The notes under the pieces are model-generated. The model was not told the origin of the DNA. It saw only the letters and a list, made by a program, of their open reading frames with translations, and made no database searches. This document shows, one piece after another, positions 1-8,210 of a DNA stretch of 29,176 bases. Position 1 is the stretch's first letter. Each line of letters begins with the position of its first letter. The position numbers and the translations under genes were made by a program. The stretch is from CAZQYB01 sp964582985 (lineage in GTDB: Bacteria > Planctomycetota > Phycisphaerae > Sedimentisphaerales > Anaerobacaceae). The stretch spans positions 1 through 29,176 of the forward strand of contig CAZOUM010000038.1 of assembly GCA_964582985.1 (NCBI GenBank), given 5' to 3'.

Positions 1-2669
1 CTCAGAGGTTTCGCGAAATAAACGCCGGCCTTGCTTTGCGGAAGCTCCGTAGTGGCCTTGGCTCCGTTGAGACCGTAGAAGATACGCATCCGCCTGGTCT
101 TCTCATTATAAATAAACTTGAGCTGGGCCGCAGTCGGTGGCCTCGAGCACTTAACATTATACTGTCGGCCTTCCGGGAACGGAGCACGTTCTACTCCATC
201 GCCCACGGCCAGACCCATGTCAATCCTATCCTCCCTAACGTAAAAATGGAGCCTGCGCACCATTGCGTCCTTAATCCAGATTGTGATTCCCGGCGACGCT
301 GTGTTACCGCGCGGGTTGAAATATATATTTTCAAACGCCATATTCATCTCGAACGAGCCGGCCCCAATCAGACGATTCATTCCCTGAAAGTGTGACTTCG
401 AAATAATTGTGTATTGGCCCTTGCCGTTAAAGCCGCCCGAATGGCCGTGATAAGGTTCCCAGCCGGTAAGGTCGAATTCCTTAGGCCCCGTAAAGCTCTC
501 GACCGCAGTTTTTACTCTGACCGGCGGATGTTTAAGCGGCGGCGGCGGGGTCTTCAACCATGCCAGGTTGAAGCTGTAATGTGAATAGCTGCTCACAAGG
601 TGAATGACCCCGTCAAGTCCCTGGCAGCCGGACATATATCCGCGGTACTCGGCGTTGCGGGCACTCATCGCAAAGTACCCACCGTTGGTGGTCATGCCCG
701 GTGTGCCGGGGCCATCGTCGCTTACAAGACGCACATAGGGCCATGTCTTACCGCCATCTTCAGAAAGGGCTGCAAACATGCCGCGGACCTCGCGCCGTGC
801 CCCTGAGGAGTCGGTAATAATAATGCCCCTGTCGGCAAACGAGGCCAGGAAAAGGTCACCTTCCCTCAGCCGCATAAGTACGAGCCGCTGGCCGCCTCCG
901 ATACCGGGGAACGGGCTGGTGAGATGTGGCCAGGTCTTGCCCGCCGTGCCGGAGCCCCGTCGAGGCAGGCCGCCATCTTCGGAGATAGCCCTGGCCATCC
1001 TTCGTTTCCTTGTTTTATGTGTGAAAATCTTTCCCATATCCTCGTAGGTGGTTACCACTTCTTCGGCCGGGACCTCTCTGTCACGCAGAAAACCGATTAG
1101 GCGTCCATCCGAAAGCTGGGCGACGCCGGGGTGATTACCATTGATATTTCCGCCGCAGCTTTTCCACGTCAGGCCTTCATCATGGCTTATCCAAAGCGTC
1201 GGGAAACCATCGGTCGTTATCGCAATGGCACCATCGTTCATCCTGAAGGCCGGCTCGCTAAGCTGGTGACCTCCGTGGACGTCTTTAGGATTTCTATGCT
1301 CGGCAAGGATTATCCTCGGCCGCGACCAGGTCGCGCCGCTGTCGTCGGAAGTTCGCATTGCCACGGCTAAAGTCGCGTAGGTTGCCCCGGCAGAGAAGGG
1401 CTGGAAGTGATAAATCTTACCCCAGCCGTCGTACCATAACACGGGTGCGTGGTCATTCCGGTCTGGCGCATCCCAGAATGGCGATGCGGGCTGCCATTCT
1501 TCTTGGCGATATGGTAGACGGCTGGCACCCACGGCTAACTCACGGTCTTTCTCGGAAACACACGTGTACCAACAGGCCAAAAGGTCACCGTTGGGACACT
1601 CGACAATGGCGGGGTTGTGATTATGGCCTGCATACATTGGGCCTATCGCATCGCGCGGAATCTTGACGAATTTGCGCGGACCCTTGAAGTACGGTTTCGC
1701 TGCGTCCGGTCCCTTGAGCACCTTTGACTGGTCACGCTTTATTACGTTACGCTGATTCCGAGGAGCACGCGGGACCGGAAGCGGCTTTGACTTGGGCATT
1801 TGACCTATAACCACCCGAAAACCAATCAGCCAGTGTTTGTCCTCGCCAAGGGTACCGCTGCGGTTGGCAGACCGCAGGAAATAAGGATACGTCGAGTGGC
1901 TCCCCCCGCGGGTGACGCGGAAATTGCCGCTTGCGTACCCAACCGGATTCTTCTGTGTCTTTTTCACATAGGGACCATACCAGTCATAACACCACTCTTC
2001 GACGTTGCCATGCATATCATAAAGTCCCCACGTATTGGGTCTGGTCTGCCCAACCTGCAGAAGCGCCGCCTGTCCGGGCCTGCCTCCCCTGCCGGCGTTC
2101 TTATGAAATTCTTTGGGCAGAATGTCACCGGTATAGTAGTTCGTTTTTGTCCCGGCCCGGCAGGCATATTCCCACTCGGCCTCAGTGGGCAGACGGTACG
2201 GCAGGCCCTCCTGGTCGGAAAGCCACCGACAGAAGGCCTGAGCATCATACCAGCTCACAAATATTACAGCTTCGTCGTCGGCGCTGGATAGGCCGGACTT
2301 GCCTCGCAGTTTTTTATGTTCAGGGTCAAACAGCTCATACTGCTTGTTGGTAACCTCGTGAATACCCATGTAGAATTGCTTGGTGATTTTGACGGCGTGG
2401 ACCGGTCTTTCATCGTAGTCACCTTCGGCCAGCAGGTCAAACCGCCCGCCGCGGTCACCACCTTCGATAACGGGTAGCACTTTGGGCTCCAGAGTCTTTA
2501 ACTGGCCCATCTGGAACTTGCCGGGCTTGATACGAACGAACTTCATGCCGACGGAGTTTGTGTATTGTCTCTGCGCGGGCATTTCCACCGCCTCGACTTC
2601 TCCTGTCAGGCTCAAAATAATAATCAACAAGAACAGCGATACTACCAACTGTACGTTTACAACCTTCAC
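1..2669 (-). CDS. Secreted SUMF1/FGE-like domain + Asp-box (sialidase-type) beta-propeller protein, C-terminus cut by window edge
   Basis: The frame is open from a GTG at 2669 to the left edge (889 complete codons seen, no stop). The GTG follows GGGAG at about 8 nt; a nearer ATG at 2675 runs into a stop after three codons. Residues 1-28 are a signal peptide. Residues 36-290 are a SUMF1/FGE-like fold: 'NSVGMKFVRIKPG', 'RLPTEAEWEYACRAGT', 'WGLYDMHGNVEEW', 'RGGS' and 'IGFRVV'. The cysteine pair that true formylglycine-generating enzymes carry after RGGS is absent ('GGSHSTYPYFLRSANR'), so catalysis of that reaction is unlikely. From about residue 320 comes a sialidase-type propeller with an intact Asp-box 'SEDGGKTW' near residue 645. 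A second Asp-box is split by ten residues (568-577) encoded by a 32-bp palindrome. The last part (from about 750) looks like a concanavalin/LamG-type sandwich. It probably acts outside the cytoplasm on a glycan; the substrate is unknown. It is a tandem paralogue of the gene at 2724-5315. Confidence 0.85.
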   Translation of the reverse strand, partial: MKVVNVQLVVSLFLLIIILSLTGEVEAVEMPAQRQYTNSVGMKFVRIKPGKFQMGQLKTLEPKVLPVIEGGDRGGRFDLLAEGDYDERPVHAVKITKQFYMGIHEVTNKQYELFDPEHKKLRGKSGLSSADDEAVIFVSWYDAQAFCRWLSDQEGLPYRLPTEAEWEYACRAGTKTNYYTGDILPKEFHKNAGRGGRPGQAALLQVGQTRPNTWGLYDMHGNVEEWCYDWYGPYVKKTQKNPVGYASGNFRVTRGGSHSTYPYFLRSANRSGTLGEDKHWLIGFRVVIGQMPKSKPLPVPRAPRNQRNVIKRDQSKVLKGPDAAKPYFKGPRKFVKIPRDAIGPMYAGHNHNPAIVECPNGDLLACWYTCVSEKDRELAVGASRLPYRQEEWQPASPFWDAPDRNDHAPVLWYDGWGKIYHFQPFSAGATYATLAVAMRTSDDSGATWSRPRIILAEHRNPKDVHGGHQLSEPAFRMNDGAIAITTDGFPTLWISHDEGLTWKSCGGNINGNHPGVAQLSDGRLIGFLRDREVPAEEVVTTYEDMGKIFTHKTRKRRMARAISEDGGLPRRGSGTAGKTWPHLTSPFPGIGGGQRLVLMRLREGDLFLASFADRGIIITDSSGARREVRGMFAALSEDGGKTWPYVRLVSDDGPGTPGMTTNGGYFAMSARNAEYRGYMSGCQGLDGVIHLVSSYSHYSFNLAWLKTPPPPLKHPPVRVKTAVESFTGPKEFDLTGWEPYHGHSGGFNGKGQYTIISKSHFQGMNRLIGAGSFEMNMAFENIYFNPRGNTASPGITIWIKDAMVRRLHFYVREDRIDMGLAVGDGVERAPFPEGRQYNVKCSRPPTAAQLKFIYNEKTRRMRIFYGLNGAKATTELPQSKAGVYFAKPL
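939..970. repeat. 32-bp imperfect palindromic element, copy 1 (in-frame insertion in a coding region)
   Basis: The sequence is identical to 2798-2829. The two 16-nt halves pair at 11 of 16 positions by Watson-Crick rules, plus two G-T wobbles, with no loop. On the minus strand it encodes LPRRGSGTAG between 'SEDGG' and 'KTW', so removing 30 nt restores a canonical Asp-box. No frame of the element contains a stop codon. Confidence 0.8.
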
Positions 2670-2723
2670 CTTTGCATCTCCCTTCGAAAAAACCAACACG
2701 CTGTTAACAACATTACGTCAAGA

Positions 2724-5315
2724 CTATGGCTCGCTGATATCGTAGCTCAGAAGCTTTTTACCACGCCAGATGGACTTGGCTCTGACCTTCCCATCTGGCC
2801 CGCCGTGCCGGAGCCCCGTCGAGGCAGGCCCCCAGACGGTCCATTCATAAGTGCCGTCATCGCGATAGACCTTTTCCCATTCAGGCGCACCATTTCTGGA
2901 CCAATAAGTCTCGGTGCCTACCTTCCGACCGGCACAATAGCAGATTTCCCACTGCTTCTGGCTATTTTCGTAATACCAGGTCTCCTCGCCGTCGAGCAGA
3001 TAATGACCATCGTCACCAATTCCGGCGCTCCATCTCGCCTTTGGTTTGCCGCCGGCATATTTCTCAGTATAGTCTTTGACCATGTCTGGTTTAATCTCGG
3101 TATATCTTCGTCCCATGGGCGGCTTTGTGTCTTTGGGGTCTTGCAGAACCCAAGCCTCGTTAAGCTCGAAATGCAGGTCGGGATGATTGTGGGACGTTAC
3201 AATATGAATCATTCCGTTTGGGCTCTGACACGCAGTAACATAACTAACCGTACCGACCTTGACCGGCTTTCCGTCCTTGCCAAGAATGCTCCCGCCTGTG
3301 AGTTTTCTAACTCTCCACGTTTTTCCATTGTCATCGCTTAGCCCAACATAGGAGCCGTGTCCGACAAATCCAGGTGGACATTGTTCCGGGGTCAACTTAC
3401 GATAAGCGCTGAGATGCATGTCAGCAACGTAGAACAGCCGGCCGCTTCTTAGCTTTATCAGACTGGCCCTGGTACCTCCGCCAAGAGCGGGCAGTGGTGA
3501 GGCGGTAATCTCGTACGTCCTGCCGCCATCTCTCGAGATGTTTTGCGGATGGAAGCCGTTAATACTCGACTGCTTCCCGCCATAAGCCATTATCACATCA
3601 TTATCGAGTATAGTAAACGTGGAGTGCCTGCCGTATGTACGTCCGCCTGTGTCGTACCAGGTCTTGCCATTGTCGCGGCTGGCAAACAGTTCGGACGTTT
3701 TTGGTGAGTGCGAACCATCCACAGCCAAATAGATAGTATCTCTTGAATCGCGGAACGCGCTGTTAATCGGTTGAGCCGCATAGGGACCGACTCTTCTGTC
3801 AAACAGTGGAAAATGGACTTCGCCCCAGGTGGCGCCGTTGTTGCTTGACTTGACGAACTGAAAGGGATACCCGGCCATCTGCCGCGGAGAACCCCAGAAA
3901 AGCCAGAGCGTGCCTTTATCATTCCATATAACCGGCCCTTCGTCGTCGCAGTCGACGTTGTCCGGCCAGGAGCTTGGCATGTCCCACTGGTCGGTGCCGT
4001 GCCGAAACCGCATGCTCATTATGGAAACACAGGCACCGCGCTCGCCGCCGAGCATGGTGTTGTAATAAAACGATAGCAGGTCTCCGTTGTCAAGTGCCGC
4101 CAGAGCCGAGTTATGGTGCCCCCCGCCGTAACCCTGCTCTAAGCCAATCTTCCAGCCGACTTTGTCTAATGAGGCACCGGCAAGGTTTGGAAACAGCAGC
4201 CTTGTGCGGTAATAAGGCTTATTCGAATTCGGACCCTCTTTGACTCCGTGATTGCTTTGCTTGACACAGCGCTGCCAGAACGGCAGCTTGGTTGGACTCG
4301 CCTTGCTTTTTGGCATCGGCGCCTGGACTACGCGGAAGCCTATTTCGTGTCGGCCGGGTATGAAGCCGCTTGTCCTGATAGACCAGCGGCCGCGAAGACC
4401 GGTGTATCTGAAAGGGGTATTCAAGGCCTCGGACAATGTCACGTCTATGCCCACGGTATCCTCGCCACCTTCTTTTGCGGCCGGGCTGCCCTCGAATCGC
4501 GCCAGCTTGTATTCGAGGTGTTCCGCTTCAAGTAGCTGCTGGGGTAGATTGAAGGTGAGATTTGCGGTTTGCAACTGCTTGAATTGGTATTCCAAAGGCG
4601 GTGGGCCGAAGCCGGGCGCCAAAGCGGCACGATTGGCTGAACGGGCATAGAAAGGTGAATCTTCAACCGTCCAGTCCAAATTGCCGCCACGAACGACCTT
4701 GGTCCAGCCGTGAGCTGGGCCTATCGGATCGACCTGGTGTCCTTCGGGATAAATGCCGTGCCAGTCCAGACACCATTCCCGCACGCCCGTGTGCATATTC
4801 TTGAGTCCCCACCGATTAGGAGTCTCGTGCTTTGGTGGCAGTCTTCCCGAAGAAAACGGAGTAGTTGTGCCCGCCCGACAGGCGTACTCCCACTCGGCTT
4901 CGGTGGGCAGGCGGTACGGTTTGCCTTCCTTTTTGCTGAGCCACCTGCAGAAGGCAACGGCGTCATGCCAGCTTATTGCCGAAGCATAAGGTCTGGACTT
5001 ATCATAGCCGGGGTATTCGGCTTTGAACTGACGAAATCGGTCAATAGTTACCTCTGTCTCGGATATATAAAACGGCTGTGTTATGGTGACTTTATGACGC
5101 GGCAGCTCGTCGAAGTCGCCACGGCTAAAATCTGACGCCCCTGCCTCGCCGCCTGGGCCAGCAGCTTCAAAGCCCATCACAAACGTGCCCGGCTCGATGC
5201 GAATTAACTTCATACCGAGTGAATTGACACAACTTTTTGCGCTTTTTTCACCTGCTGAAACCATCTGTGAACAGGTAAATAGCAGGGTAATTGCAAACAA
5301 GATTCGTTTTTTCAC
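2724..5315 (-). CDS. Secreted SUMF1/FGE-like domain + Asp-box (sialidase-type) propeller + YwqK/MORN-like tail
   Basis: This is an 863-residue protein. The GTG start at 5315 has GGAG 7 nt upstream and opens a signal peptide (about residues 1-21). Residues 31-230 and 322-332 are SUMF1/FGE-like ('NSLGMKLIRIEPGTFVMG', 'RLPTEAEWEYACRAGT', 'RGGN', 'EIGFRVV'). About 90 unassigned residues (231-321) interrupt the fold just before its last strand. Catalytic FGE cysteines are missing. Residues 380-730 form a propeller with Asp-boxes SNNGATW (491-497), SRDNGKTW (546-553), SRDGGRTY (594-601) and SDDNGKTW (660-667). The tail (765-863) has YwqK/MORN-like repeats ('GEETWYYENSQKQWE', 'YRDDGTYEWTVWGP') and carries a 10-residue insertion at 831-840 from the 32-bp palindrome. 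It is probably a secreted glycan-binding or glycan-cleaving enzyme. The gene at 1-2669 follows 54 bp downstream in the same direction, so the two are likely co-transcribed. Confidence 0.88.
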   Translation of the reverse strand: MKKRILFAITLLFTCSQMVSAGEKSAKSCVNSLGMKLIRIEPGTFVMGFEAAGPGGEAGASDFSRGDFDELPRHKVTITQPFYISETEVTIDRFRQFKAEYPGYDKSRPYASAISWHDAVAFCRWLSKKEGKPYRLPTEAEWEYACRAGTTTPFSSGRLPPKHETPNRWGLKNMHTGVREWCLDWHGIYPEGHQVDPIGPAHGWTKVVRGGNLDWTVEDSPFYARSANRAALAPGFGPPPLEYQFKQLQTANLTFNLPQQLLEAEHLEYKLARFEGSPAAKEGGEDTVGIDVTLSEALNTPFRYTGLRGRWSIRTSGFIPGRHEIGFRVVQAPMPKSKASPTKLPFWQRCVKQSNHGVKEGPNSNKPYYRTRLLFPNLAGASLDKVGWKIGLEQGYGGGHHNSALAALDNGDLLSFYYNTMLGGERGACVSIMSMRFRHGTDQWDMPSSWPDNVDCDDEGPVIWNDKGTLWLFWGSPRQMAGYPFQFVKSSNNGATWGEVHFPLFDRRVGPYAAQPINSAFRDSRDTIYLAVDGSHSPKTSELFASRDNGKTWYDTGGRTYGRHSTFTILDNDVIMAYGGKQSSINGFHPQNISRDGGRTYEITASPLPALGGGTRASLIKLRSGRLFYVADMHLSAYRKLTPEQCPPGFVGHGSYVGLSDDNGKTWRVRKLTGGSILGKDGKPVKVGTVSYVTACQSPNGMIHIVTSHNHPDLHFELNEAWVLQDPKDTKPPMGRRYTEIKPDMVKDYTEKYAGGKPKARWSAGIGDDGHYLLDGEETWYYENSQKQWEICYCAGRKVGTETYWSRNGAPEWEKVYRDDGTYEWTVWGPASTGLRHGGPDGKVRAKSIWRGKKLLSYDISEP
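2798..2829. repeat. 32-bp imperfect palindromic element, copy 2 (in-frame insertion in a coding region)
   Basis: All 32 bases match 939-970, while the flanks do not match. On the minus strand it is read in a different frame from copy 1, giving the residues ASTGLRHGGP between 'WTVWGP' and 'DGKVRAKS'. Removing 30 nt leaves the smooth repeat sequence 'WTVWGPDGKV'. The insertion lies in the C-terminal YwqK/MORN-like tail of the host gene. Confidence 0.8.
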
Positions 5316-5704
5316 AATCGCACTCCTTAAAAAAGTCTGTAACCGTAACTTTTTCTGACTATGCGGAATCCCCCCAGCAACTCCGACTCATGTTCGGTAA
5401 GAACGTACTGAACTACTGACTTTCCTACCATTGCTACAGGGCAAGGATTATAACCGAAAGAGGTCTGACGGCCAATTACTTTTTGGCCGAACCAAAAAGA
5501 CATACGTGTAAAGCCACGGCAGGTGTGGAAATTCGTCGTTCGAGAACGGCCGGAGAGCTTAGATACCGGAGTGCGGTTGGATATGATTGTTCTTGACAAT
5601 CGTATCACGGCTCGTTAAGCAATATCGAGTCCATAACCGGATATCTGTTCCTGTTGGAGCTGGAGGCAAAAACAATACTGCTCAAGCTATAAGCGGGAGA
5701 TGTT
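5316..5704. other. Intergenic region between divergent glycan-cluster genes; no convincing gene
   Basis: This 389-bp stretch separates the minus-strand gene starting at 5315 from the plus-strand gene starting at 5705, so it should hold both promoters. A 93-codon minus-strand reading frame (5327-5608, GTG start) ends in a TAA just before the GGAG of the next gene. Its end 'ELLGGFRIVRK' faintly resembles the last strand of SUMF1-like domains, so it could be a decayed remnant, but I recognise nothing else in it. A small inverted repeat, GATTGT-5 nt-ACAATC, lies at 5585-5601 and overlaps a TTGACA (5594-5599) that could be a -35 box for the plus-strand genes. No good -10 follows. GGGAG at 5694-5698 is the ribosome binding site of the plus-strand gene. 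Confidence 0.4.
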
Positions 5705-8113
5705 ATGGAGATAAGAATAAATATCAGAATCCTCACTTTGACGCTCGTATCGGTGACATTGGGTTCCAGAGGGGTAACCTTCGGAGTGGAACAAGATTTG
5801 AAGTATTTCCCGTCGTTTGCTGATAAACACACGGTAGGGCTGTGGCTTTTTGATGAGACGGACTATCCCTACACTACGCTGACCGATGCAAGTCAATATG
5901 AATATGACCTGCGTCTAATGAAAGGCGGCAAGCTGGTGCCCGGCAAATTCGGAAACGCACTTAAGCTTACGCCCGGCCTTGACTATGCGGTCGGTTATGC
6001 AGCCTGGAAAGGTATGGTTTCGTTCACCCACATGAGAGAAGTCAGCGGCAGACGTGGCAGCGGCCTGTGGGGACCGACGGTGGCTCCTGAAAAGCTGCTC
6101 AGTGCACTAAATGGCCGGGACTTTACCTACGAGTTCTGGCTGTTGCTAATGTCCAATCCCATTCAGGACGTGGTCCTGATAGACCTTGGTAATAAATACG
6201 AACCAGGTTTTAGTTTGACATTAAAGAGCAAAGCCGCAGGCTTTGTCATCGAGAACGCATATGCCGGGTTCAAGGCCGAATGTCCGACAGTGCTTAACCA
6301 GATTTGGGGAAGGGCATGGCATCACGTAGCTTTTACTTACTCGGCAGGCAACAATACGCTGCGATATTTTATTGATGGCAAGATTCAAGAAGCTGTGCGG
6401 CTCTTGCGCCTGGAAAAATCGAAAGTGCCGCCAAGCATTTGGCCCGAATCACTGCACCACACTACGTACGGCATTTTCGAGAAGGAAAGCAGAAGGGACA
6501 AGCCCGACTTCGAAAAGCGCAGAAAAAATCGGTTTAACTTTGCTTTAGGGCACGACCGTCACGGCGACCACGACTTCAACGGCAATATCGACGAGCTGCG
6601 CTTCTCCGACGTCGTCCGCTACTCAGGCAACTTCCCTCTTCCTGACAGTTTCAGCCGGAACTACCGAAAAGACGCCCCCAGGCCGGCCGTGGCAAACGGC
6701 CCCCCGCTGCTTTTCGGCGGCGACAAGGTGTATTTGCCAAATGAGCCCATCAAGCTTGGTTCCCGCAAGCATGTCTTTATCGATGAGGTTATCGTCGACA
6801 GAAAAAGCAATATCAAGCTGACGGTTAATCCGCCAACCGACCTCGTATCGACGAACGTCACGATACGGGGCAGCTGGGACACCCCTGTCTTCGACTACGA
6901 CGGGAACGTGTGGATGGTCCCCAAAGGCGGGTATGCCAAAGACGTCGGCAGGAATCCTGTGCTGCTTTCCGAGGACGGCATCAATTTCACCAAACCGGAC
7001 CTGGGCATCATTGAGGACGGGGGCTCTAAGCACAATAACCTGATTCTTACTCATATGCCGTCATGGGGCCGGTTCTTCAAGGACACAAATCCCTACGCGC
7101 ACCCCGAAGAAGGATTCAAATTCACCGCCTGGGTTGCCCAGCGCGGAATTTACCTGTATGTGTCACCCGACGGAATACACTGGCGGCGAAACGAAACGAG
7201 TATGCTGCCGCTGGTCAGCGGGGGAGGCTGTGAAACCTTCTGGGACGACCAGCGCGGCGTCTACGTAAATCTGCTCAAGCGCGACGGCAGCTATAACACC
7301 GGCGACTTCCCTGCCTACGGACGGGGGGCTACTCTCTTCGAGACCCGGGAGCCGACAAAGGCCTGGCCTATGAGAGATATCCCTAATCCATACTATGAAG
7401 GCTGGCCGTTTCCGGCGGTGACCGGTGAAGGCATCACAGTATTCGGTCCCGACCTGTTCGATCCGGACCGGGGGCAGGTCTTCCGGACCCGGGCGACAAA
7501 GTACCTCTGGGCCCACGACACTTATGTTGCTTTTCTGGTTCGCAATGGGCGGATCGAACTTGCGGTCAGCCGGAACGGTATCCGCTGGCATGTATATGAC
7601 GAAGACGGTGACACGCCTTACGTGCCGCGCAAGGTGAGTTTGGAAGGCAGATCCACCCGGCTCGGATGGATACAGGACGGACTGATTCGTCGCGGTGCGG
7701 AAATCTGGCAATATATAAACCGCTTCGGCGGAAATGTAATCCGCTTTAGTCAGCGGCTGGACGGTTTCGTATCTCTCGACGCCGGTGAGCAAACCGGCAC
7801 AATCATAACCCGGACGTTCGTCTTTGAAGGCGACAAACTTCTGCTGAATGTGGCGGCAAAGGGTACGGTGAAGGTCGCTATCCTGAACCTGCCGGGAATG
7901 GAAATATCCGGTTATAACATCGGGCTGACCAACACGCCAAAAAAGCCGGTCCGGGGCTTTGGGCTTGGCGATTGTGACCCGATAAGAGCCGACTCCGTCC
8001 GGCACGTCGCCACCTGGAAGGGTGACCCTGATGTGGGAAATCTTGCCGGCCAAGTCGTGCGTTTGCGATTTGAAATGCAAAATGCTAAACTCTTCGCCTT
8101 TAAGTTTGAATAA
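5705..8113 (+). CDS. Secreted LamG domain + five-bladed beta-propeller (GH32/GH43-like) protein, copy A
   Basis: This is an 802-residue protein. The ATG has GGGAG 6 nt upstream; the ATG at 5700 meets a stop after four codons. Residues 1-28 are a signal peptide ('ILTLTLVSVTLGSRGVTFG'). Residues 36-300 form a LamG/concanavalin-like sandwich, with 'GLWLFDE', 'FTYEFWLL', 'WHHVAFTY', 'YFIDGK' and 'NGNIDELRFSDVVRY' being the usual landmarks. From about residue 335 comes a propeller of the type seen in GH32/GH43-like planctomycete proteins ('LLSEDGINFTKPDLGII', 'YLYVSPDGIHWRRNE', 'ELAVSRNGIRWHVY'). The classical GH32 signatures WMNDPNG, RDP and ECP are not visible, so catalytic activity and fold class are inferred. 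It probably binds or cleaves a polysaccharide outside the cytoplasm. The paralogue at 8211 follows 97 bp later on the same strand, and the pair and the following FAD oxidoreductase are likely one operon. Confidence 0.85.
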   Translation: MEIRINIRILTLTLVSVTLGSRGVTFGVEQDLKYFPSFADKHTVGLWLFDETDYPYTTLTDASQYEYDLRLMKGGKLVPGKFGNALKLTPGLDYAVGYAAWKGMVSFTHMREVSGRRGSGLWGPTVAPEKLLSALNGRDFTYEFWLLLMSNPIQDVVLIDLGNKYEPGFSLTLKSKAAGFVIENAYAGFKAECPTVLNQIWGRAWHHVAFTYSAGNNTLRYFIDGKIQEAVRLLRLEKSKVPPSIWPESLHHTTYGIFEKESRRDKPDFEKRRKNRFNFALGHDRHGDHDFNGNIDELRFSDVVRYSGNFPLPDSFSRNYRKDAPRPAVANGPPLLFGGDKVYLPNEPIKLGSRKHVFIDEVIVDRKSNIKLTVNPPTDLVSTNVTIRGSWDTPVFDYDGNVWMVPKGGYAKDVGRNPVLLSEDGINFTKPDLGIIEDGGSKHNNLILTHMPSWGRFFKDTNPYAHPEEGFKFTAWVAQRGIYLYVSPDGIHWRRNETSMLPLVSGGGCETFWDDQRGVYVNLLKRDGSYNTGDFPAYGRGATLFETREPTKAWPMRDIPNPYYEGWPFPAVTGEGITVFGPDLFDPDRGQVFRTRATKYLWAHDTYVAFLVRNGRIELAVSRNGIRWHVYDEDGDTPYVPRKVSLEGRSTRLGWIQDGLIRRGAEIWQYINRFGGNVIRFSQRLDGFVSLDAGEQTGTIITRTFVFEGDKLLLNVAAKGTVKVAILNLPGMEISGYNIGLTNTPKKPVRGFGLGDCDPIRADSVRHVATWKGDPDVGNLAGQVVRLRFEMQNAKLFAFKFE

Positions 8114-8210
8114 TGAGTTATCTTCTTTAGTGGGCTCAGAAGTCGCAGGAGCTTTACAGGGCATAATATTGGTAGTCTGTTACACATAATTGTGTAAGAA
8201 GGAATCGAGA

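Noticed and set aside
5327..5608. 93-codon minus-strand ORF ending just before the gene at 5315
   Set aside because: The end 'ELLGGFRIVRK' is only weakly like a SUMF1-type strand, the rest matches nothing I know, and no ribosome binding site precedes its GTG. It stays a possible remnant, not a gene.
7163..8164. 333-codon minus-strand ORF
   Set aside because: It lies wholly opposite the well-supported LamG-propeller gene, and its sequence shows no domain; it is a GC-driven shadow.
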